Source: Citrobacter koseri ATCC BAA-895 (GTDB lineage: Bacteria > Pseudomonadota > Gammaproteobacteria > Enterobacterales > Enterobacteriaceae). Taken from it: 64,000 nt of DNA. Location: contig NC_009792.1 of NCBI RefSeq assembly GCF_000018045.1, forward strand, positions 2,666,001-2,730,000, written 5' to 3'. A program made the translations under genes and the position numbers. The notes under the pieces were generated by a model. The model was not told the origin of the DNA. It saw nothing but the letters and a program-made list of their open reading frames with translations, and did no database searches. Each line of letters starts with the position of its first letter. The stretch's first letter is position 1. Shown in pieces: positions 42,258 through 50,850 of this stretch.

Positions 42258-43139
42258 ATGAGCATAAAAAACAAACTGGCAGCCTCCTGGCTGGCGCTGG
42301 GGTTGTTCGCAGCGCAGGCGCAGGCAGCGGATTTCGTTGTGGGCAGCAAAAACTTTACCGAACAATATATTCTGGCGGAAATCTATGCCCAGGCACTGGA
42401 GCAATCCGGTCTTTCCGTTGAACGCAAAACAAACCTGGGCGGGACGCTAATCGCCCACGCCGCGCTGCTGAAAGGCGAAATTGATATGTACCCGGAATAT
42501 ACAGGTACGGCGCTCAGCGCAGTGGTCAAAGGAAAGCCCTCCTCCGATGCCGCACAGGTGTTTAAGCAGGTCAGCGACGCCTACCAGCAGCAATATCATC
42601 TCACCTGGCTGCAACCAGCCCGCGTGAACAACGGCTACGCACTGCTGGTGAGCAAACAAACCGCAGAGAAATACCACCTGAAAACGCTCTCCGACCTCGC
42701 CAAAGCCGCGCCGGAACTGACCATCGGCGCAGGTGCGGAGTTTGGCGACCGTCAGGACGGCCTGAAAGGGCTGGAGCAGACCTACGGCATTAAATTTAAA
42801 GCCTTCCGCCAGTTTGCCAAAGTCGGCCTGCGCTACGACGCCCTTGCTGCCGGGCAAATAGACGTCGCAAACGGCTTCGCAACCGACTGGCAAATCGCGG
42901 AAAACCAGTATGTCGCACTGGAAGACGATAAACACCTCTTTCCTCCCTACGAAGTTGCGCCGGTCGTGCGCGATACAGCACTACAGGCACATCCCCAGGT
43001 TCGCGACATTTTAAATAACATCAGCCAGTTGCTTGATAACGCCACGATGCAAAAACTGAATGCGGAAGTGGAAAAGAATAAAGAAGAACCGCGCGATGTG
43101 GCGGAAGACTTTTTGCGCGCAAAAGGCGTAATTAAATAG
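42258..43139 (+). CDS. OpuC/EgtU-type ABC importer substrate-binding protein
   Basis: Periplasmic binding protein of 293 residues. Signal peptide about 1-23 (GLFAAQAQA-ADF). The OpuAC/OsmX-type signature GSKNFTEQYILAEIYAQALEQSG and KGEIDMYPEYTGTALSAVVKG are clear. This family binds quaternary-ammonium compounds (betaine, choline, carnitine), and related EgtU proteins bind the betaine thiol-histidine ergothioneine. First gene of an eight-gene operon, directly before an ergothionase-like lyase, which makes ergothioneine or a similar trimethylated amino acid the best guess; glycine betaine remains possible. Confidence 0.85.
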   Translation: MSIKNKLAASWLALGLFAAQAQAADFVVGSKNFTEQYILAEIYAQALEQSGLSVERKTNLGGTLIAHAALLKGEIDMYPEYTGTALSAVVKGKPSSDAAQVFKQVSDAYQQQYHLTWLQPARVNNGYALLVSKQTAEKYHLKTLSDLAKAAPELTIGAGAEFGDRQDGLKGLEQTYGIKFKAFRQFAKVGLRYDALAAGQIDVANGFATDWQIAENQYVALEDDKHLFPPYEVAPVVRDTALQAHPQVRDILNNISQLLDNATMQKLNAEVEKNKEEPRDVAEDFLRAKGVIK

Positions 43140-43148
43140 GGTACGACC

Positions 43149-44693
43149 GTGACAACGACACTTTTTCTGGGCGACGCGCCGCTCACACTTGATGACGTGC
43201 GAGCTGTCGCTGACTGCGGCCAGACTGTCGCGCTGGGGGCGCAGGCGCAGCAGGCCATCAGCGCGTCCTTTGATTTTCTGCTGCACAGCATCAGCGCCGG
43301 AAAGCATATCTATGGCGTCACCACCGGGCTTGGCGCTAATGTCGATACGACGCTGCTGCACACGCAAAATGACCGTCACGATGAGGATCTGCTACAGGCG
43401 ATTCAGCGACGAATCCCGCTGGCGCGGGCGGTCGGCGTCGGCCAGCAGGCAACGCCCGCACAGGTTCGCGCGATCATGCTGGCGCGTCTTGCGGGTTTCG
43501 TGCAGGGCGCATCGGGTATTTCTCTGCCCGTGGCGCAGACGCTGCTGGCCTTTATCAACGAAGGCATCCATCCGCGCGTTCCGCTTATCGGATCTATTGG
43601 CGAAGCGGATCTCGCGCCGCTGGCGCATATCGGACGCGCGCTCATCGGCGATGGCGAAGCGGAATATCAGGGTACGGTGGCGCCAGTCTCCGCACTGCTG
43701 AACCAGACGGGTCTGACGCCTGCGCCGCTGCGTGGAAAAGACGGGCTGGCGCTGGTGTCGTCTAACGCCGCCAGCGTCGGCCTCGCCGCGCTGCTGCTGC
43801 ACGACGCCGCCCGGCTTATGAACGCCCACGCGGGCGCTATCGCGCTCTCGTTTGAAGCGTTTCGCGCTAATATCTCGCCGCTGACGCCCTGGGCGGCGCG
43901 GATGCGCCCCGCACCACAACAGGCTAAGACCGCCGCGTATCTGCTGGCGCTGCTGGAAGGCAGCCCGCTACTCCAGCCCGGCAGCGCGCGTTCGTTGCAG
44001 GACCCGCTCAGCTTCCGCTGCGTCGCGCCGGTGCTGGCCTGCGTTTGCCATGCCTGGTTGAATGCCCGCGCGGCGGTGGAACTGGAACTCAACAGCGCCG
44101 ACGACAATCCCGGCCTGCTGGCTGAGTCTGAACAGGTCCTGGCAAATGCCAATTTTGATGCCACGCATCTGGCACTGGCACTGGAAAGCCTCGGGCTGGC
44201 TCTCGCCCGCCATGCCGCATGCAGCGGCGAACGCATCATGAAACTGATGTCACCCGCCGCCAGCGGCCTGCCGCGTTTTCTCACCCGCCACGCCGGGCAG
44301 ACAGGCTTCGCCACGCTGCAAAAGACGGTTTCCGCGCTGGTCAGCGATATCGCCCATCATGCCCAGCCGCTCTCCCCGCTGACGATGCCGGTAGCCGATC
44401 GGATTGAAGATTACGCCTCGCAGGCAATGGGGGTGGTCGCCAAAACCACACGACTACTGGAAAGCCTGCACTATCTGGTGGCCATTGAACTGTTGGTCGC
44501 CGCGCAGGCGCTGGATCTTCAGGCGTCGCCACGGCCAGGACGCTATGCAACGGCATTACACGACAAGATTCGCGCTCGGGTGGCGCCGCTGGATGAAGAT
44601 CGCGCCAGCGCTGGCGATATTTCCGTTCTGGCCGACGCGATAATGCAGCCGGAATGGCTTGCAGGCCAGACCGTATTGCTGGAGACCTCCTGA
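43149..44693 (+). CDS. Histidine ammonia-lyase-fold enzyme lacking MIO motif; probable ergothionase
   Basis: A 514-residue member of the HAL/PAL/TAL fold, GTG start, 9 nt after the importer gene. Conserved: Tyr55 in YGVTTGLG (catalytic base), QDPLSFRC (284-291), ADDNPGLL and NFDATHLALALESL, and Glu420 in IEDYASQAM. The MIO-forming triad is missing: HAL reads GSVGASGDLAPLAH, this protein reads GSIGEADLAPLAH (148-160), one residue shorter with no Ala-Ser-Gly. Ergothionases, which eliminate trimethylamine from ergothioneine to give thiourocanate, are HAL-like enzymes reported to work without MIO, as trimethylamine leaves readily. The co-transcribed betaine-type importer supports this. It is unlikely to be a true HutH. 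Confidence 0.75.
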   Translation: MTTTLFLGDAPLTLDDVRAVADCGQTVALGAQAQQAISASFDFLLHSISAGKHIYGVTTGLGANVDTTLLHTQNDRHDEDLLQAIQRRIPLARAVGVGQQATPAQVRAIMLARLAGFVQGASGISLPVAQTLLAFINEGIHPRVPLIGSIGEADLAPLAHIGRALIGDGEAEYQGTVAPVSALLNQTGLTPAPLRGKDGLALVSSNAASVGLAALLLHDAARLMNAHAGAIALSFEAFRANISPLTPWAARMRPAPQQAKTAAYLLALLEGSPLLQPGSARSLQDPLSFRCVAPVLACVCHAWLNARAAVELELNSADDNPGLLAESEQVLANANFDATHLALALESLGLALARHAACSGERIMKLMSPAASGLPRFLTRHAGQTGFATLQKTVSALVSDIAHHAQPLSPLTMPVADRIEDYASQAMGVVAKTTRLLESLHYLVAIELLVAAQALDLQASPRPGRYATALHDKIRARVAPLDEDRASAGDISVLADAIMQPEWLAGQTVLLETS

Positions 44694-45316
44694 TGCGCTG
44701 GGCGACGCGACACTATGACGACATTCTGCTGGCGCTCTGGCAGCATCTGGTACTGGTCGGCGCCGCAATGCTGATGGCGTTCGCTATTTCACTGTTTCTC
44801 GGCATTACCACCGCCCGCCGCCCGCGACTGTATGCGCTGGTGATGGCGGTCACCGGCATGATTTTTTCCATTCCAGGGCTGGCGCTATTCGCACTGCTCA
44901 TCCCGTGGCTCGGCATCGGAATGCTCCCGGCGATTGTCGGGCTGACAGCCTATGCGCTGATGATCCTGACCCGCAATATTGCCACCGGTTTTCATGCCAT
45001 TCCGCTGGACGTCCGCGAAGCGGCGCGCGGAATGGGATATGGCGCCTGGCGCAATCTGCGCGAAGTGGAACTGCCGCTGGCGCTACCGTTCATCATCACC
45101 GGACTGCGCATTGCCACCACCACGCTTATCGGCATCGCTACGGTCGCGGCATATATCAACGCCGGTGGACTTGGCGCGATTATTCTCGCCGGGCTGGATC
45201 AGCGCTATCCAGAGAAAATATTTATCGGCGGCGGCCTGACGTCGCTGCTGGCGATCGGCGCGGATCTGTTTTTTGTCCGGCTACAGCGGCGCGTTTTACA
45301 GGGGAGAGACCAATGA
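44693..45316 (+). CDS. OpuC-type ABC importer permease (first)
   Basis: Inner-membrane permease of 207 residues with about five to six helices. The binding-protein-dependent transport loop is present (LDVREAARGMGYGAWRNLREVELPLALPFIITGLR, the EAA motif). The ATG at 44693 overlaps the lyase stop (TGATG). It pairs with the second permease to form a heterodimer, as in OpuCB/OpuCD and YehW/YehY. Confidence 0.9.
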   Translation: MRWATRHYDDILLALWQHLVLVGAAMLMAFAISLFLGITTARRPRLYALVMAVTGMIFSIPGLALFALLIPWLGIGMLPAIVGLTAYALMILTRNIATGFHAIPLDVREAARGMGYGAWRNLREVELPLALPFIITGLRIATTTLIGIATVAAYINAGGLGAIILAGLDQRYPEKIFIGGGLTSLLAIGADLFFVRLQRRVLQGRDQ

Positions 45317-45945
45317 TAATCCAGGCATGGCTATGGGTGCTGGATAACCAGCCGCTGTTCTGGCAGGCAGTGTGGCAGCATCTGATGATGTGCGGGCTGG
45401 CGCTCAGCATCGCCCTGATTATTGCTATCCCGACGGGTGTGCTGATCGCGAACATCCCTCGCCTCGCTTTTATCATCACCAGCGGCGCCAGCACGCTGCG
45501 GACGATCCCAAGTCTGGCGATCCTTGCGGCGGTTATGCCGTTTCTCGGTATTGGCCTGCTGCCTTCAGTCGTCGCGCTGGTGGTGCTGGCCGTGCCGCCG
45601 ATTTTGCTCAACACCTGCACCAGCATTCAGTCCGTGAACCCGGATACGCTCTCAGCGGCGCACGGCATGGGGCTCACGCCCTGGCAGGTCACAGGCAAAA
45701 TCGTACTGCCACTGGCGGCTCCCGGCATTCTCGCCGGCTGCCGTACCGCCGCCGTACAGGTTGTCGGTGGCGCGGCTCTGGCGTCATTTATCGGTGGCGG
45801 CGGTCTGGGGGATTTTGTCACCACCGGCATTGCCATCATGGACATGTCGCGCCTGCTGGTCGGCGCGGTGCCGATTATTCTGCTCGCTGTGGCTATCGAA
45901 GCGCTTTTCGCCCTGCTTGAGCGCCTGTTTTCTCAGCCGACGTAA
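45313..45945 (+). CDS. OpuC-type ABC importer permease (second)
   Basis: Permease of 210 residues. Begins MIIQAWLWVLDNQPLFWQAVWQHL at 45313, overlapping the previous stop by 4 nt (ATGA); an open frame extends upstream but lies inside the first permease. EAA-type loop: LSAAHGMGLTPWQVTGKIVLPLAAPGILAGCRTA, and GGGGLGDFVTTGIAIMD near the end. Family and context as for its partner. Confidence 0.9.
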   Translation: MIIQAWLWVLDNQPLFWQAVWQHLMMCGLALSIALIIAIPTGVLIANIPRLAFIITSGASTLRTIPSLAILAAVMPFLGIGLLPSVVALVVLAVPPILLNTCTSIQSVNPDTLSAAHGMGLTPWQVTGKIVLPLAAPGILAGCRTAAVQVVGGAALASFIGGGGLGDFVTTGIAIMDMSRLLVGAVPIILLAVAIEALFALLERLFSQPT

Positions 45946-45957
45946 AAGGCTAATACA

Positions 45958-46929
45958 ATGATTACACTGGAAAATATTAGCAAAATTTATCCTGGTTCGC
46001 CGCGTAAAGCGCTTGACGATCTCTCCATGACATTTGAAGAGGGAACCACCACGGCCCTGATTGGCCCTTCCGGCTGCGGTAAAACCACCACCATGCGCTT
46101 AATCAACCGGCTGGAACAACCCACTTCCGGGCGTGTCCGGGTAAACGGGCGCGACGTCGCAACGGAAGATCCGGTGATGCTGCGTCGGCATATCGGCTAC
46201 GTTATTCAGAACGTCGGACTGTTCCCGCATATGACCGTCGCGGACAACATTGCCACGGTGCCGCGCCTGCTGGGCTGGAGCGCCTCGCGTATTCAGGCGC
46301 GAGTGGAAACATTACTGGAACTGGTCGGGCTGGATGCCCGGCAATACGCCAGCCGATTTCCTGCCGCGCTTTCCGGTGGTCAGCGGCAACGGGTCGGCGT
46401 TGCCCGCGCACTGGCGGCGGACCCGCCGGTCATGCTGATGGATGAACCGTTCGGCGCCATCGATCCGCTGGTTCGCGGGCGATTACAGACCGAGTTTAAG
46501 CAGATTCTGCAACGCGTGAAAAAGACGGTGATTATCGTCACTCACGATCTTGATGAGGCTATCAAAATGGGCGATCGCATCGCCATTATGCGCGAAGGAC
46601 GCCTGTGCCAGTATGCCCCGCCCGCTGAAGTGCTCTCGGCCCCGGCGGATGAGTTCGTCGCGGCTTTTGTCGGCAGCGATGCGGCGCTGAAACTTCTTGC
46701 TATTACCCCGGTAGCCCTGGCGATGGAAACGTCTCTGAGCGCTGACCACCCACAACGGCTTGACGTCAACGCTACCCTGAAAGATGCGCTGGCGCTGATG
46801 CTTTCCCGGCGCGCCGACAGCATCACCGTCACCAAATGCGGCGCGCCCGTTGGCGTATTAACTCGCCAGCGGCTTTTCACCCACGTACGACCCGATGCGA
46901 ACCATGCTACCAGTGAGAGAAATTTATGA
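45958..46929 (+). CDS. OpuC-type ABC importer ATP-binding protein
   Basis: ATPase of 323 residues. Walker A GPSGCGKTT (38-46 region), Q-loop VIQNVGLFPHMT, signature ALSGGQRQRVGVARAL, Walker B VMLMDEPFGAID and switch His in IVTHDLDEA. A C-terminal extension (about 255-315) has a single CBS-like stretch (DVNATLKDALALMLSRRADSITVTKCGAPVGVLT), as in OpuCA-type subunits that sense ionic strength or nucleotides, although only one CBS unit is apparent. Ends 4 nt inside the next gene. Confidence 0.92.
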   Translation: MITLENISKIYPGSPRKALDDLSMTFEEGTTTALIGPSGCGKTTTMRLINRLEQPTSGRVRVNGRDVATEDPVMLRRHIGYVIQNVGLFPHMTVADNIATVPRLLGWSASRIQARVETLLELVGLDARQYASRFPAALSGGQRQRVGVARALAADPPVMLMDEPFGAIDPLVRGRLQTEFKQILQRVKKTVIIVTHDLDEAIKMGDRIAIMREGRLCQYAPPAEVLSAPADEFVAAFVGSDAALKLLAITPVALAMETSLSADHPQRLDVNATLKDALALMLSRRADSITVTKCGAPVGVLTRQRLFTHVRPDANHATSERNL

Positions 46930-47930
46930 CTCAACCCATCCATTTAACCTGGCTAAACGGCCCCGACGTTGACCAACTGAAGCTCACGGATACAGAAATC
47001 CTCACGGCGGTGGAGGACGGGCTGCGGGCACAGGGAGAGAAAAAAACAGTCATTGAACCGCGCATGCATTTAATTCCCGATAAAGCGTTTAACGGCCACT
47101 TTAACGTGCTGCGCGGTTATATCGAACCGCTGGGACTCGCCGGGGTAAAAATCGTCGGCGATTACGTCAATAACTATACGCTCGGGCTGCCCTCGGAAAT
47201 GGCGCTGCTGAACCTGTTCGATCCGCGCACCGGGATGCCGGTCGCCATTCTGGACGCGTCAGCGATCACCGATATGCGCACCGGCGCGCTTACCGCGCTG
47301 GGCGCACGCCACCTTGCCCGCCGCAACAGTAAAGTGCTGGGGCATATCGGCGCGCGGGGAACCGCCTGGTGGAACGTTCGTCTGCTCAACAGCATTTATG
47401 ATTTTGATGAAATCCGCATTCATTCGCGTCGCCCGGAAAGCCGTACCGCATTTGCCCGCCGTCTGGAGCAGGATCTCGGCAAAAAAATCATCGTTACCGA
47501 TGACTGGGAAAGCTGCGTGCGCGGCGCGGATATTGTGGTCGAAGCCTCGCGTCTTAATGCGCCGACGCCGCTGTTAAAAACAGAATGGATAAAACCCGGC
47601 GCCTTTGTTGTGCCCTACGGCACCATGAGCGCCGTGGAGCTGTCGCTCACCGACATGATGGACAAGCTGGTGGTGGACGACTGGGGGCAGTGCAAAGGCG
47701 GCATGTTTGGTTCACTGCGAGCCCACGTAGAAGCGGGAAAATTAAGTGAGCATACCCTGCATGCCGAGCTGGGTGACATTGTCGCGGGCACGAAGCCAGG
47801 CCGTGAAAATGATGATGAAACCATCCTCTTCTGGCACCGGGGGCTGTCGCTAAGCGATATTGCGCTGGGGCATACGATGCTGAAGAAAGCGCGTGCGCTG
47901 GGTATTGGTCAGGAGCTACGTTACCGATGA
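46926..47930 (+). CDS. Ornithine cyclodeaminase / mu-crystallin family NAD(P)-dependent enzyme
   Basis: A 334-residue OCD-family protein. It has the family substrate loop (EPRMHLIPDKAFNGHFNVLRGYIEPLGLAGVKIVGDY), the RTGALTALGARHLARRN helix, a Rossmann loop HIGARGTAWWNV, and VVEASRLNAPTPLLKTEWIKPGAFV. Members include ornithine cyclodeaminase, alanine dehydrogenase and ketimine reductases. Translationally coupled to the ATPase and the next gene (ATGA overlaps). Its role in the pathway is unknown; action on an amino or keto acid derived from the imported compound is possible. Confidence 0.85.
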   Translation: MTQPIHLTWLNGPDVDQLKLTDTEILTAVEDGLRAQGEKKTVIEPRMHLIPDKAFNGHFNVLRGYIEPLGLAGVKIVGDYVNNYTLGLPSEMALLNLFDPRTGMPVAILDASAITDMRTGALTALGARHLARRNSKVLGHIGARGTAWWNVRLLNSIYDFDEIRIHSRRPESRTAFARRLEQDLGKKIIVTDDWESCVRGADIVVEASRLNAPTPLLKTEWIKPGAFVVPYGTMSAVELSLTDMMDKLVVDDWGQCKGGMFGSLRAHVEAGKLSEHTLHAELGDIVAGTKPGRENDDETILFWHRGLSLSDIALGHTMLKKARALGIGQELRYR

Positions 47931-48733
47931 TTGTTAACGCAAGAATGTACTCGGTAACTCCGGCAGCGGCGGAGGGGTGGAAAAGACTCCTGCCCGAAGC
48001 CGTGCGCCGCGCCGGGCTGACGGCAGAGATTGTTGACTACCCGGCCCCGGCCAGACTGGAGGGGCTATGGGCTCGTTCCGATCTGCTGGCGGTATTCATG
48101 TGCGGCTGGCCCTTCGCGCAGCGGCGCTTTCCGGTACGCCCGGTGGCCGCGCCGGTTACGGAAGAGGCCGCCAGGGAAGGGATTCCAGGGCACTACCGCA
48201 CCCTATTTATGGTGCCGACATCGTCTACCGCCAGATGTCTGGAAGAGACGTTCGGCGGGCGGCTGGCGTATACCAACCCGGAGTCGCACTCCGGCTATAA
48301 CGCGGTACGCTATCATCTGTCGGCATACATTAACGAGACGCGAAAGACGCTCTATCGCACGCTTGTCGGGCCGCTAATCACCCCGCGACGCGTGGTGGAA
48401 ACGCTGGCAGCGGGCGAAGCGGATGTCGGCCCGTTGGACAGCTATGCCTGGTCGCTTCTGTGCCGGTATGAGCCGGAACTAACGTGCCATGTGCGCATAC
48501 TGACGCGCAGCGTTCCCGCGCCGATGCCTTTACTGGTGGCAAGCGATACTGTTAATCCACAGGCCATTGCGGCGCTGCAAACGGCGCTGCTGACGCTGAA
48601 TACAGAGCGCGACGCCACGCTATTACGGCCTCTGGGGCTGCGGGGATTTATCACCCCGTCAGCAGACGCCTGGCAAGTCGTCTGCGACCGGGAAGAAATT
48701 GCGTTCTCCAGAGGCTATGCAACGCTGCGCTGA
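47927..48733 (+). CDS. PhnD-like binding-fold protein without signal peptide
   Basis: A 268-residue protein with the fold pattern of PhnD/SsuA-type periplasmic binding proteins (RTLFMVPTSSTARCLEETFGGRLAYTNPESHSGYNAVRYHL, and VVETLAAGEADVGPLDSYAWSLL). It starts MIVNARMYSVTPAAAEGWKRLL with no export signal, so it is probably cytoplasmic. It overlaps the OCD-family gene by 4 nt and ends the operon. Such proteins can serve as ligand-binding regulators or enzymes; function unknown. Confidence 0.75.
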   Translation: MIVNARMYSVTPAAAEGWKRLLPEAVRRAGLTAEIVDYPAPARLEGLWARSDLLAVFMCGWPFAQRRFPVRPVAAPVTEEAAREGIPGHYRTLFMVPTSSTARCLEETFGGRLAYTNPESHSGYNAVRYHLSAYINETRKTLYRTLVGPLITPRRVVETLAAGEADVGPLDSYAWSLLCRYEPELTCHVRILTRSVPAPMPLLVASDTVNPQAIAALQTALLTLNTERDATLLRPLGLRGFITPSADAWQVVCDREEIAFSRGYATLR

Positions 48734-48785
48734 AAACGGCATTTCATTATGTCGCCCCTTATTCGCTTCATATGCGGTGACATCG

Positions 48786-49718
48786 TTATACGGTAGCCGC
48801 TTCGCGCCTTAACCAGTTCTGTAATAGCTTGCCATCCTGCGTCATTTCACTATCCTGGCGGACGCACAAATAGTAGTCGCGCCCGTCATCTATTGGCAGA
48901 TCGAAAATCTTCACCAGCTCGCCTTTGTCCAGGTACGGCATAATGAGGGGTTCGCGCATCAGGGCGCATCCCAGTCCTGCCTGTACGCCCGCCAGCGTCA
49001 GCAGACCGTCCTCAAACAAGGGGCCGCTGCGCGGCGGGGAACGCTTCACGCCCTGCTGAATAAACCATTGATGCCAGGTGGTTCGTTCTTCATCATGCAG
49101 CAGCGGCATCTGCATCAGTTGCTCCGGGGTATCAATATGACCATGCAGTCGCAAAAACGCCTGGCTGCATACTGGCACCATGCGCCCGGAAATCAGTTTT
49201 TCACTCTGGTATCCCGCCCAGTTGCCATTGCCGAAGCGGATCGACATGTCTGAAGCATCACTCAGATAGTTGCGGTGATTGGCATACACCACGTTAATCT
49301 CGGTATGCGGATTCGCGCGCATAAACATCGGCAGGCGAGGAATAAACCAGCCCATCCCAAAAAGCGGAATCAGGCTAATCGTTACCTGCCGGGTCTGCTC
49401 CTGCTCCACCAGATGCTCCGTCGCCTGACGCAAAACGTTAAACGCCGCACGGATCGAACGATAATATTCACGCCCTTGCTGGCTCAGCGCCAGTCGTCGC
49501 CCATGCCGTTCGGTGAGCGCGATTTGCAGATATCCCTCAAGCAATTTGAGCTGATGGCTAACCGCAGATGGCGAAATCGCCAGTTCCCTCGCGGCTTGCG
49601 TCACGCTTCCTAACCGGGCAATGGCTTCAAAGGCGCGCACCGCCCGCAACGGAGGATCGTTGGCAAGGCGACTCTCCGCAAAGGAGGGTAATGTCATCAA
49701 TTGTTCTGTTTTATTCAT
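48786..49718 (-). CDS. LysR-family transcription regulator (GcvA-like)
   Basis: A 310-residue LysR regulator. Winged helix-turn-helix at about 22-80 (LRAVRAFEAIARLGSVTQAARELAISPSAVSHQLKLLE), then a periplasmic-binding-like effector domain with ISLIPLFGMGWFIPRLPMFM and GLGCALMREPLIMPYLDKGELV, of the GcvA/AmpR subgroup. It converges with the PhnD-like gene and diverges from the LIV-type importer operon. A T-N11-A inverted repeat (49753-49777) lies in the shared promoter region, so it most likely controls that operon. Confidence 0.92.
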   Translation of the reverse strand: MNKTEQLMTLPSFAESRLANDPPLRAVRAFEAIARLGSVTQAARELAISPSAVSHQLKLLEGYLQIALTERHGRRLALSQQGREYYRSIRAAFNVLRQATEHLVEQEQTRQVTISLIPLFGMGWFIPRLPMFMRANPHTEINVVYANHRNYLSDASDMSIRFGNGNWAGYQSEKLISGRMVPVCSQAFLRLHGHIDTPEQLMQMPLLHDEERTTWHQWFIQQGVKRSPPRSGPLFEDGLLTLAGVQAGLGCALMREPLIMPYLDKGELVKIFDLPIDDGRDYYLCVRQDSEMTQDGKLLQNWLRREAATV

Positions 49719-49752
49719 ATATTGATTTCTTTAGGCTATAACCTTGTTTTGT

Positions 49753-49777
49753 GATTAATAAAATAATCATATTAATC
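49753..49777. promoter_or_regulatory. LysR-type operator (T-N11-A inverted repeat)
   Basis: GATTAAT and ATTAATC separated by 11 nt, in the 130-nt region between the divergent LysR gene and the LIV-type importer operon. The spacing and T-N11-A core fit LysR-family binding sites. Confidence 0.6.
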
Positions 49778-49850
49778 ATTAAGATATAAAAATATCTGTT
49801 TATCATAAGAAATAATATATGTGTATTTTACAATTTTATTCAATTATTGG

Positions 49851-50840
49851 ATGGTACCCACTGAAAGAGCAATTTGTCGGGTACAAACGTTGGACACACT
49901 CATACAACAACTGATAAACGGTGTGATGCTGGGCAGCATCTACGCGCTGATCGCGCTGGGCTATACCATGGTGTATGGTATTTTGCGTATTATTAACTTT
50001 GCTCACGGCGATATCCTGATGGTTGGCGCGCTTACTACGCTCTCCGCCATCAATGTCCTGAATCATACCTTCCCTGCTATGCCGCAGTTACTGCAACTCG
50101 GTGTAGCGCTGCTCATTGCGATGGCCGTCTGCGCCCTGCTGGCAATGGCGGTAGAACGTTTCGCCTATCGCAGGCTGCGTAACGCTCCACGGCTGGCTCC
50201 GCTGATCTCCGGTATCGGCGTTTCCGTATTACTGCAAACCGTGGCGATGATCGTCTGGACCCGCAACCCGCTGATGTTCCCGCAGATCCTGTCGATGGCC
50301 CCGATCGCCGTGACCTCCGGCGGCGAAACTCATCCACCCGCGATTATCACTCTCACCGGCATTGTCACCGTCGGGCTGGCGCTGGCGGTCATGACCGGTC
50401 TGTGGCTGCTGGTTGAATACACTCGCCTCGGGCGAGGCATGCGCGCAGTGGCAGAGAATCCGCGGGTCGCCACGCTGATGGGCGTTAACCCAAACGCCAT
50501 CATCACCCTGACGTTTGCTATCGGCGGCATTTTTGCGGCGCTGGCCGGCGTGATGATGGCGAGCAACTACGGTAACGCCAGCTTCTCAATGGGCTTTCTC
50601 CCCGGAATTAAAGCGTTCACCGCCGCCGTGCTTGGCGGCATTGGCAATATTCGCGGTGCGATGATCGGCGGGATTTTACTGGGCGTCATAGAAGCGCTGG
50701 GTGCGGGCTATCTCGGTGAACTCACTAACGGCGTCTTTGGCAGTAATTACCAGGACGTGTTTGCCTTCATCGTGTTGATCCTGGTGCTGGTATTCCGTCC
50801 GGCAGGTTTGCTGGGCGAGCGCGTGGCGCACAGAGCGTAA
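49851..50840 (+). CDS. LivH-type branched-chain-amino-acid-family ABC permease
   Basis: Permease of about 329 residues, many membrane helices. The LivH motif LINGVMLGSIYALIALGYTMVYGILRIINFAHGDILM is at the N-terminus, and RGMRAVAENPRVATLMGVNPNAIITLTFAIGG near 200. Start uncertain: 49851 is an ATG without a good ribosome-binding site, and a TTG at 49890 (LDTLIQQL) matches the usual LivH start better. First gene of a seven-gene operon: two permeases, two ATPases, a binding protein and two hydrolases. Confidence 0.88.
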   Translation: MVPTERAICRVQTLDTLIQQLINGVMLGSIYALIALGYTMVYGILRIINFAHGDILMVGALTTLSAINVLNHTFPAMPQLLQLGVALLIAMAVCALLAMAVERFAYRRLRNAPRLAPLISGIGVSVLLQTVAMIVWTRNPLMFPQILSMAPIAVTSGGETHPPAIITLTGIVTVGLALAVMTGLWLLVEYTRLGRGMRAVAENPRVATLMGVNPNAIITLTFAIGGIFAALAGVMMASNYGNASFSMGFLPGIKAFTAAVLGGIGNIRGAMIGGILLGVIEALGAGYLGELTNGVFGSNYQDVFAFIVLILVLVFRPAGLLGERVAHRA

Positions 50841-50850
50841 GGGAAAACCA

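Noticed and set aside
43149..44693. Calling the lyase HutH (histidine ammonia-lyase)
   Set aside because: The MIO-forming Ala-Ser-Gly is absent and there is no hutU, hutI or hutG nearby; the gene is embedded in a betaine-type importer operon.
44905..45312. Extended N-terminus for the second permease
   Set aside because: The extension lies inside the first permease in another frame and is Arg/Ser-rich; the start at 45313 gives a normal permease.
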